A stretch of 38,942 nt of DNA, from the NCBI GenBank assembly GCA_017619715.1, contig JAFZRS010000024.1, positions 1 through 38,942 of the forward strand. The letters run 5' to 3'. Source of the DNA: Oscillospiraceae bacterium (GTDB lineage Bacteria > Bacillota > Clostridia > Oscillospirales > Oscillospiraceae). The stretch's first letter is position 1; the number at the start of each line of letters is the position of its first letter. Positions 33,146-38,942 of the stretch are shown here, piece after piece. The translations under genes and the position numbers were made by a program. A model generated the notes under the pieces. It had not been told where the DNA came from and ran no database searches. It saw only the letters and a program-made list of their open reading frames with translations.

Positions 33146-35530
33146 TCAGTTAGGTTGGATCGTGCGGCGCTTGAGTGTCACCGCCAGACTCTGGGCAAAA
33201 TCGGTCACGTCGATCACGCCGTCCCCGTTGATGTCGGCTGCCTGCGCCGCCGCGCCGCTGAGAACGGTGCGTCCCAACAGATGCGCGTTGATCTGCATCA
33301 TATCGGTGACGTCTGTAGCGCCGTCGCCATTGGTGTCGCCGGTGAGTACGATGGTGACCGTCTGTACGGTGGCGCCGCCGGCGGACAGTACGGCGGTCAT
33401 GCCTGTACCCACTTTTCCGCTCACGGCATTGCCGTTTTTATCCCGCAAGGTGACGTACGAGGCGGGTGAAAGCGCACTCAAAAGAGTCTGGGCGGACGTG
33501 CCGGCGGGAATGGAGCGCAGATAGCCGCCGGAGAGCTTATAGCCGCCACTGACCGAAATCTCCGTGGAAATAACCGCGTGTTCGTCGTATTGTGCAGTAA
33601 AGGTTAGGTTAGCTGTACCCATGGTCATGCCGGAGGTATAACCGCTCCAACCGCGGAAAGTGTAATAGGTAGTGGAGCTGGCGGCGCGACCGGGGGTGTT
33701 GGGTGCGGGAATGGTTTGTCCCTTCACCAGCGTGCCGGAGGCGAGTACCGTCTTGCCGTCATAGTCATAGAACGTGTAGGTGTACTGCTGTTCCCAATGG
33801 GCGGTCAGCTTGGTGTTTCTGGCGTAGGCGGCGCTGCCGTTTGATACCTGCACACCGTTTTCATCAAACCACCCGGCAAAAGCGTAACCGGATCGGGTAG
33901 GGGTGGGCAGTCCGGCAAGTCCCACGCCCGGCACCGCGTTAAGCGAGGTAGGAGAGCAGCTTCCGCCGTTGGGATCAAAGGTGTAGGTGACAGTGGCGAC
34001 CTTACTGGCAACGCGGAACTCCGAGCGCTGCTCATAGTGGTCGCCGGAGGTATCGTCCGCTGTGATCAGAAGCGTATAGCTTCCGGGTTTGAGCTTGCTG
34101 AACGCCATTTGAGAGTCCATTTTGGCGAGATTGTAACTGGTGGTATTCGGCGTGGCGGTTGCCTCATAAAGTGTGGTTCCCGAGGCGTTGAGGATTGCCG
34201 CACGCACGGCGCTGATGGCGTTGGTGCTGCGCAGCGTACCCTTGAAGGGAAAACTGGAAGATCCCTCCACCAGTCCGTTGGCGGCGGTGGGATAGACGGC
34301 GCCGATCAATGTCCAGCCGGCGTTGCCCGGGGCAAACTGCCACTGCACCATGGTCTCACCGGTGGTCAGCTTTCCGCCGGCGGAGAGAGAGGAGGCGGTG
34401 AGATACCGCCCCGTGGCACGGTTTTTCAAAGCAAAGCCGCTGTTATACCTGCAAAACTGCCAAAGCTGACTGTTATCCGCCGAGGGAGCGGTCATGGCAA
34501 CAGACCCGTCCGATTTTCCGCTCAGGCGCGTCTTACCGTCCTCGCTGTCGAGGGTATAATAGCCGCTGGCAAAGTAGGTCAGACGGAACTGATGCCGGGT
34601 ATCGCTCAATTTCAAATCGGAGTCGATGCGCAAATTCTCATTGGCAGGTGCGGCGATGCTGTACAGCCCCTCGCCCAGCGGCGCGTCGCCGTAACCGTAC
34701 TGCACCAGCATGGTCTGGGCGTCGGCAGGTTCATTGAGCATCAAGCGCATATAGACGCCCAACTGCACGTCGCCCGAACAGCCCCGGAAGCAATATAGCG
34801 TCTTGCCGCTCACGCCGTATTTCTCCGCCGTGGCGCCGGACATGAGGGGATATTTTCCGCTGCTGTCCAGCCGCGCGTTGTAGGTGTAGATGGCGCGGAT
34901 CAGCTCGCTCTCCGGCTGGTTTGCAAACCCGCCCGGCAGGTTTTTGAACGCATCAGCGACCAATCCGGCGCCATCGGAGGCGCCGTGCTGAATCGCACGT
35001 GACATGAGCACGCTGCGCAGGGCGATGCTGTAATTGTTCACGTCAAAGGCAGGGAGTTTTTCGTGCAGCTTGTTAATAAGCGGCAGATAAAAACGCTCCC
35101 GGGCATAATCGTGCTGTGCCTGGGTAAATGCCTCGCGGTTTTCGGCGGCACACTGCTTCCACGCATTGTCGAAGAGCGGACCGCAGCCGGGCGTACCGGT
35201 GTTGTAGGCCAGGTCGAGGGTATCGCCGAAGGATTGGTAGACGGCGTTGTCCGATGCTTGCAGCCACTTAAAAAACGCCTGCGGCACACCGGAAACACTG
35301 GAAAACATGTACAGACCGTAGGAGGCGCCGCCCGGATCTCCGGCGACCCGCCCCACGGATTCGGGGTTGCCCTGGGATTCGTATTTGATACTCAGGCTGC
35401 CCAGCAGCGACGGCTCCAGGTCGTCCGCCGCCGTGGCGGAGGCGGAACGGATCAGTCCGGCAGGCAGCAGCGTCAGTACCATGACGAGGCACAAAAGCAC
35501 AGATAGCGATCTGCGCCGCGTGTATTCCAT
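33146..35530 (-). CDS. Secreted dockerin protein with lysozyme-like, ricin-like and InlB-repeat domains
   Basis: This 794-residue protein has a signal peptide (RRRSLSVLLCLVMVLTLLPAG) cut near residue 34. Residues about 45-275 resemble the VgrG3-C-terminal/phage muramidase-like domain: YESQGNPESVG and GDPGGASYGLYMF match the family start, with Glu of YES as the likely catalytic acid. Residues about 295-415 look like a ricin-type trefoil; two InlB-type repeats follow (TFDPNGGS, GYAFAGWFDENG, TFRGWSG). The last 65 residues are a type I dockerin with two calcium loops, DTNGDGATDVTD and DINGDGVIDVTD. It probably cuts peptidoglycan or a related glycan and docks on the cohesin-like protein encoded 18 bp downstream. 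The ATG at 35530 has GGAGGT 10 bp upstream. Confidence 0.85.
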   Translation of the reverse strand: MEYTRRRSLSVLLCLVMVLTLLPAGLIRSASATAADDLEPSLLGSLSIKYESQGNPESVGRVAGDPGGASYGLYMFSSVSGVPQAFFKWLQASDNAVYQSFGDTLDLAYNTGTPGCGPLFDNAWKQCAAENREAFTQAQHDYARERFYLPLINKLHEKLPAFDVNNYSIALRSVLMSRAIQHGASDGAGLVADAFKNLPGGFANQPESELIRAIYTYNARLDSSGKYPLMSGATAEKYGVSGKTLYCFRGCSGDVQLGVYMRLMLNEPADAQTMLVQYGYGDAPLGEGLYSIAAPANENLRIDSDLKLSDTRHQFRLTYFASGYYTLDSEDGKTRLSGKSDGSVAMTAPSADNSQLWQFCRYNSGFALKNRATGRYLTASSLSAGGKLTTGETMVQWQFAPGNAGWTLIGAVYPTAANGLVEGSSSFPFKGTLRSTNAISAVRAAILNASGTTLYEATATPNTTSYNLAKMDSQMAFSKLKPGSYTLLITADDTSGDHYEQRSEFRVASKVATVTYTFDPNGGSCSPTSLNAVPGVGLAGLPTPTRSGYAFAGWFDENGVQVSNGSAAYARNTKLTAHWEQQYTYTFYDYDGKTVLASGTLVKGQTIPAPNTPGRAASSTTYYTFRGWSGYTSGMTMGTANLTFTAQYDEHAVISTEISVSGGYKLSGGYLRSIPAGTSAQTLLSALSPASYVTLRDKNGNAVSGKVGTGMTAVLSAGGATVQTVTIVLTGDTNGDGATDVTDMMQINAHLLGRTVLSGAAAQAADINGDGVIDVTDFAQSLAVTLKRRTIQPN

Positions 35531-35582
35531 CGTTTCCGCCACCTCCGTTCTCCGCTTAATTTACATAATGTTAGACAGAAAC

Positions 35583-35612
35583 AGTATATAGCACATATGC
35601 AAAAGATGTCAA
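35583..35612 (-). promoter_or_regulatory. Promoter of the dockerin-cohesin operon
   Basis: On the minus strand a perfect TTGACA (35607-35612), an 18 bp spacer and TATACT (35583-35588). An alternative TATATA -10 gives a 16 bp spacer. Confidence 0.78.
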
Positions 35613-35737
35613 CCGGAAAAAGGGGAAAACTGTAAAGCTGCCGCGGAATTTGTCATTCCCCGTATGCAAAGGCGGAAAACGGCGCAAAAAGCGACGGGGC
35701 AAATACGACCCGCCGGGAGCGATAGCGTTATGTAAAC

Positions 35738-35766
35738 GAAAACTCCCCGGCAAGCGCCGGGGAGTT
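35738..35766 (-). terminator. Terminator of the ABC importer operon
   Basis: An 11 bp perfect stem (35741-35751 with 35756-35766) and a 4-nt loop, with TTTT continuing on the minus strand. It lies 23 bp beyond the binding-protein stop codon. Confidence 0.85.
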
Positions 35767-35789
35767 CGAACGAGATACCGGGTGGAGGA

Positions 35790-36785
35790 TTATTTGACTT
35801 TTTGAGCGAAGCTGTTGTCCACCAGTACCTCGAAGGGGACGCGTTCCGATTCCTGTAACTGTCCCGCGCCGGTCATGATCGTCTCTAAACGCTCCCATGC
35901 TGACGATTCCATCACAGGCGTGGCGTTCCAGGCATCAATGGAGCGCAACCGCCCCACTACCTCGGCAACCACTTTGGTATCCGTATCGGGGAACTGAGGC
36001 GCAATCGCCTCCGCCACCTCCTGATCGCTGTGGGAAGCCACCCATTTTTGCGCCCGGGCAATGGCGTTGGTAAACTTCTGCACCACGTCGGCGTGATCGG
36101 AGAGGTAGCTTTGGGTGGCGAAATAGGTCGTGTACGGCACGTCGCCGCTTTCAGCGCCCAGCGAGCAGAGAATATAGCCCTGTCCCTCCAGCACCACCTG
36201 GGTGGCGCTGGGCTCAAACAGAGCCACATAGTCGCCGTTGCCGCCGGTGAAGGCACCTGCCATCATGTTGAACTGTATGGAGGTGTCCACCGTCACGTCC
36301 ACATTCGGCTCGAGACCGTTTTTGCGCAGCACGTATTCCAGTGTCATCTCCGGCATGCCGCCCAGCCGTCCGCCGATAACGGTAGTACCGCGCAGGGCGT
36401 CCCAGGAGAAGGCGTCATCGGTGCGTCCCACCAGGAACGAGCCGTCGCGCTTGGTCAGTTGGGCGAAGATGCGCGGATAGTCCGCCTTGCCCTGATTGTA
36501 GACGTAGATGCAGCTCTCGCCGCCTGCCAGACCGATATCGCTCTGCCCGGACACCACGGCGGTCATCACCTTGTCGGCGCCGCCGCCGTTGGTCAGCTCT
36601 ATGGATAGACCCTCTTCGGCGAAGAATCCCTGTTCTATCGCCACGTACTGCGGCGCGTAGAACACCGAGTGCGTTACCTCGTTCAAGCGCACCGTCACGG
36701 TGTCGCCGCCGCGGTCACCGCAGCCGGCGAGCACAGCGACTGCGGTCAGAACCGCCGCCAACAGCAAGCAAAACTTTTTTTTCAT
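35790..36785 (-). CDS. ABC importer substrate-binding lipoprotein (NMT1/THI5-like)
   Basis: This 331-residue lipoprotein has a signal peptide with lipobox LAGC, so the mature protein starts at a lipidated Cys near residue 22. The mature part matches the NMT1/SsuA-type periplasmic-binding fold: VFYAPQYVAIEQGFFAEEGL near the start, SGQSDIGLAGGES and the later GDYVALFEP. Members bind thiamine precursors, sulfonates, taurine or riboflavin; the ligand cannot be told here. Its ATG overlaps the permease stop by 3 bp (ATGA arrangement). The upstream ribosome site GGGGGT is weak, so translation is probably coupled. Confidence 0.88.
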   Translation of the reverse strand: MKKKFCLLLAAVLTAVAVLAGCGDRGGDTVTVRLNEVTHSVFYAPQYVAIEQGFFAEEGLSIELTNGGGADKVMTAVVSGQSDIGLAGGESCIYVYNQGKADYPRIFAQLTKRDGSFLVGRTDDAFSWDALRGTTVIGGRLGGMPEMTLEYVLRKNGLEPNVDVTVDTSIQFNMMAGAFTGGNGDYVALFEPSATQVVLEGQGYILCSLGAESGDVPYTTYFATQSYLSDHADVVQKFTNAIARAQKWVASHSDQEVAEAIAPQFPDTDTKVVAEVVGRLRSIDAWNATPVMESSAWERLETIMTGAGQLQESERVPFEVLVDNSFAQKVK

Positions 36786-37597
36786 TGCATTACCCCCAAA
36801 AGACGATTGAAATATTTTTCCACCCACAGCACCAGCCGGTACATGACCACCGCCGCCACCGCCAGGATCAACACGCTTGCCATGACAAGATCCATGTTGA
36901 ACACCTGTGAGCCGTAGACGATCAAATACCCTAAACCGGCGCGTGAGACAAGAAACTCGCCCATGATCACGCCTACCCACGATAGACCTACGTTTACCTT
37001 CAGTGTGTTGAGCAGCGTGGCGTAGTTGGCGGGAAACACCAGAAGACGCAGAATCTGGGCGCGGCTTGCCCCCAGCGTGCGCATCAGGCGTATCTTCTCG
37101 CCGTCCGTATCGCGGAATCCCTGATACATGTTCAGAATCGTCACGATCAGGGAGATTGCCAGCGTCATGGCCACAATAGACCCCGTACCCGCGCCCATCC
37201 ACACGATGAAAATGGGACCGAGTGCCGTTTTGGGCAGCGCGTTGAGCACCACCAGATAGGGGTCAAGGATTCGCGAGAGCGTATCCGACCACCACATGCA
37301 AACCGCCACCACCGTACCCAGCGCTGTACCGGCGGTAAAGCCGATCACCGTCTCCAAAAGGGAGGTGCGCACGTGCAGCCAAAGCTGTCCGTCCTGCGCC
37401 AGACGGTATACGGTGGCGGCCACGCGGCTGGGACTGCTGATGAGGAATCCGTCGCTCCACCCCAGACGGGTGGATAATTCCCACGCTCCGAATAACAGCG
37501 CCAACAGCGCAATCTGCCAGATGCGTACGGTGCGTTTTTGCCGGCGGCGTCGGGCAAGATATGCAAGACGCCGGGGGGAAGGAGACGTGTCAGTCAT
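36782..37597 (-). CDS. ABC importer permease (SsuC/TauC/ThiX-like)
   Basis: This 271-residue membrane protein has six hydrophobic segments after a basic N terminus. The EAA-type loop that contacts the ATPase is visible in LMRTLGASRAQILRLLVFPA. ALPKTALGPIFIVWMG is typical of the SsuC/TauC group. GGAG lies about 10 bp before the ATG. The gene overlaps the ATPase gene by 8 bp and the binding-protein gene by 4 bp, so the three form a tight operon. Confidence 0.92.
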   Translation of the reverse strand: MTDTSPSPRRLAYLARRRRQKRTVRIWQIALLALLFGAWELSTRLGWSDGFLISSPSRVAATVYRLAQDGQLWLHVRTSLLETVIGFTAGTALGTVVAVCMWWSDTLSRILDPYLVVLNALPKTALGPIFIVWMGAGTGSIVAMTLAISLIVTILNMYQGFRDTDGEKIRLMRTLGASRAQILRLLVFPANYATLLNTLKVNVGLSWVGVIMGEFLVSRAGLGYLIVYGSQVFNMDLVMASVLILAVAAVVMYRLVLWVEKYFNRLLGVMQ

Positions 37598-38348
37598 AAA
37601 GATCCAACTCCTTCCAGATTAGATTAAAAAAGCCGGAAAAGGCGGGGCAATCCCTGCGCTCCATCGGCGGGAGTTCTTTCAGCTCGCCCATATCAAACGT
37701 CGCTTTGACCACCGCCGGGCGCCGGCTCAGAACGATCACCCGGTCAGACATGCTGATTGCCTCAGATATGTCGTGGGTCACCAGCAGCGCTGTTTTATGC
37801 TGTTCCCGGATAATACGGTAGATGTCGGAAGAAACGTGCAGCCGCGTCTGGTAATCCAGGGCGGAAAACGGCTCATCCAGCAGCAGAATGCGCGGCTCCG
37901 TCGCCAACGTCCGGATCAGCGCGCACCGCTGTCGCATGCCGCCGGAGAGCTGACCGGGACGCTTTTGGGCGAAATCCGCTAAATCATAGCGCAATAGCAG
38001 ATCACGTACATAGCTCTGCCGCTCCGGGGTGTTTTCGCCCCGGACGGTAAGTCCCAACGTCACGTTGTCCCAGATGCTCCGCCAGGGAAACAGTTGATCG
38101 CGCTGCGGCATGAAGCCGATCCGGGAAGAAGGCGCGGTAACCGCCCGGCCGTCTACCTGCACACTGCCGCCCGATAAACGCTCCAGTCCGGCAATAGCAC
38201 CCAGCAGTGTGGATTTGCCGCAGCCGGAAGGACCGACAATGCTGCAAAACTCCCCCTCCTTCATACCGAAAGATACGTCCCGCAGCGCCTCCACCTCGCC
38301 GTCGGGCGACTGGTACGTCATGGCGGCGTTTCGGAGCTCAATGATCAT
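37590..38348 (-). CDS. ABC importer ATPase (SsuB/TauB/ThiZ-like)
   Basis: This 252-residue ATPase powers the importer. Walker A is GPSGCGKST, the Q loop is MPQRDQLFPW, the signature is LSGGMRQR, Walker B is RILLLDEPF, and the switch His lies in LLVTHDISEA. The ATG at 38348 has AAGGAGG 11 bp upstream; the longer open frame has no better start. The C-terminal tail (about 30 residues after VIVLSRRPA) is typical for sulfonate or nitrate importers. It is the first gene of the operon. A GC-rich hairpin at 38379-38395 lies in its leader. Confidence 0.93.
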   Translation of the reverse strand: MIIELRNAAMTYQSPDGEVEALRDVSFGMKEGEFCSIVGPSGCGKSTLLGAIAGLERLSGGSVQVDGRAVTAPSSRIGFMPQRDQLFPWRSIWDNVTLGLTVRGENTPERQSYVRDLLLRYDLADFAQKRPGQLSGGMRQRCALIRTLATEPRILLLDEPFSALDYQTRLHVSSDIYRIIREQHKTALLVTHDISEAISMSDRVIVLSRRPAVVKATFDMGELKELPPMERRDCPAFSGFFNLIWKELDLYD

Positions 38349-38474
38349 ATCTCGTATGACCTCCTTGCGTAAAATGAGCGGAGAAACTCTCTCCGGGGTC
38401 ATCATATGCCGCTGCAGACGTTGCGGGTGCGTGTCTATCCCGTAAGAGCGTGAAATGCATGAATTTTTTTGAGA

Positions 38475-38489
38475 AAATATCCGATATTT
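38475..38489. repeat. 15 bp palindrome AAATATC-C-GATATTT
   Basis: It is a perfect 7+1+7 palindrome in the divergent intergenic region, about 127 bp upstream of the ATPase start and 70 bp upstream of the Wzz promoter. It looks like a dimeric regulator operator. Confidence 0.5.
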
Positions 38490-38559
38490 GTCAGTGGAAA
38501 AGAGCGGAATCATGGCGTATCATGACACGGTAGAGACAGATAAAAAACATATTCCATAC

Positions 38560-38589
38560 TTGACAGAAACGGCAGAGCAATGGTATGAT
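38560..38589 (+). promoter_or_regulatory. Promoter of the Wzz-like gene
   Basis: A perfect TTGACA at 38560-38565, an 18 bp spacer and TATGAT at 38584-38589, with TGG before the -10. Confidence 0.75.
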
Positions 38590-38717
38590 GTAGCAGAATA
38601 ACTGGGAGCATATGTTTTTCAATATCTATTCCGTTTTAGGCGATGCCGCCCTGCGAAAAAAAACGGGTGACATACGGCTCACCGGAGAGGAAAAGGAAAG
38701 CGAGGCAGCGAAGAGAG

Positions 38718-38942
38718 ATGAAAGACAAGCAGACGGAAACAAGCGCGTATGAGATCGACCTTTTGCGCATCGTAAAAGTGTTGTGGTCGAAGGCGTGGAT
38801 CATAGCCGTGTCGTGCATCTTGCTGGGGGCGGTCGGCTTTGGATATGCCAGATGGCACGTTACGCCGATGTATGAGTCCAGCGCGCTGATGTATGTGAAC
38901 AACAGCTCGATCTCGCTGGGGGGAGCCAGTGTGACAATCAGC
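38718..38942 (+). CDS. Wzz-type polysaccharide chain-length / capsule protein, N-terminal part (3' end outside window)
   Basis: The ATG at 38718 opens a frame that runs off the window after 75 codons. The start EIDLLRIVKVLWSKAWII is followed by a hydrophobic segment (VSCILLGAVGFGYA) and the extracellular PMYESSALMYV motif, the pattern of Wzz/YveK/CapA membrane proteins that control polysaccharide chain length and tyrosine-kinase activity. AAGAGAG lies just before the ATG, and a stronger GGAAAG site is about 20 bp upstream. A capsule or exopolysaccharide locus probably continues beyond the window. Confidence 0.85.
   Translation, partial: MKDKQTETSAYEIDLLRIVKVLWSKAWIIAVSCILLGAVGFGYARWHVTPMYESSALMYVNNSSISLGGASVTIS

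Larger units (their letters stand above)
35531..35789. other. Gene-free region between the dockerin gene and the ABC importer
   Basis: It holds the promoter of the dockerin gene (35583-35612), the importer terminator (35738-35766) and about 120 bp in between with no coding frame and no recognised riboswitch. Confidence 0.6.
38349..38717. other. Divergent regulatory region between the ABC importer and the Wzz-like gene
   Basis: There is no coding gene. On the importer side the leader holds a 6 bp hairpin (CGGAGA/TCTCCG, 38379-38395), but no TPP, SAM or other known riboswitch pattern was recognised. A palindrome lies at 38475-38489. On the other side the promoter 38560-38589 drives the polysaccharide gene with a leader of about 120 nt. 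Confidence 0.6.

Noticed and set aside
38349..38460. TPP or other riboswitch before the NMT1/THI5-like importer
   Set aside because: The conserved TPP core (CUGAGA, then ACCUGAUCUGG) is absent and no other known class was recognisable; only a 6 bp hairpin is seen.
38590..38717. Cyclic-di-GMP riboswitch in the leader of the Wzz-like gene
   Set aside because: Leader length would allow it, but the conserved GEMM-type core could not be found by eye.

Overview
The window reads as chromosome from a GC-rich, spore-forming Clostridia bacterium, most like the Oscillospiraceae or a related gut lineage. This is inferred from the mix of genes: spoVAC with a sigma-G-type promoter, strong AGGAGG ribosome sites, many extended -10 promoters (TGn before TATAAT), cohesin/dockerin proteins, InlB-type repeats, a serpin and an RsbU/RsbW-like partner-switching operon. 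No insertion sequence, prophage, rRNA or CRISPR array was seen.

Left part (1-7000). The 3' end of clpC is followed by a membrane protein of unknown function. Next is a four-gene operon: an STAS anti-sigma-antagonist, a membrane-bound PP2C (SpoIIE/RsbU) phosphatase, an unusual protein joining STAS, aminoglycoside-phosphotransferase-like and RsbW-like kinase domains, and a PHP phosphoesterase. No sigma factor lies beside it.

Housekeeping middle (7000-31600). tRNA-Leu(UAG), glyA and ftsH run leftward. A radical SAM/SPASM gene, mutY and a PflA-like radical SAM gene form a rightward operon. Then come hemW, a lone spoVAC, an RND-type exporter with a long coiled-coil insert, a GntR/UTRA regulator, gap, a histidine-kinase-like ATPase without the usual phospho-His, mnmA, a candidate 23-residue peptide gene, an OmpR/HK two-component system, a DUF3783-like gene, a ROK sugar kinase with a phosphopantetheinyl transferase, a GNAT-like protein, a serpin and truA. 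Convergent gene pairs are often separated by long perfect hairpins that look like bidirectional terminators. The 282 bp between the DUF3783-like gene and the ROK kinase hold a dense array of six hairpins bracketed by two near-identical terminators.

Right part (31600-38942). A two-gene operon encodes a secreted dockerin protein with a lysozyme-like domain and, 18 bp downstream, a membrane-anchored protein with a cohesin-like domain. This is a plausible minimal cohesin-dockerin surface display pair. A three-gene ABC importer of the SsuABC/TauABC/ThiXYZ type follows. The window ends in the first 75 codons of a Wzz-type chain-length protein that probably opens a polysaccharide locus.

The most interesting signals are the dockerin/cohesin operon, the STAS-APH-HATPase fusion, the hairpin array at 26158-26425, the RND coiled-coil insert, and the alternating ACGTTT half-sites at the gap transcription start. 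All family calls were made by eye from motifs; no database search was run.
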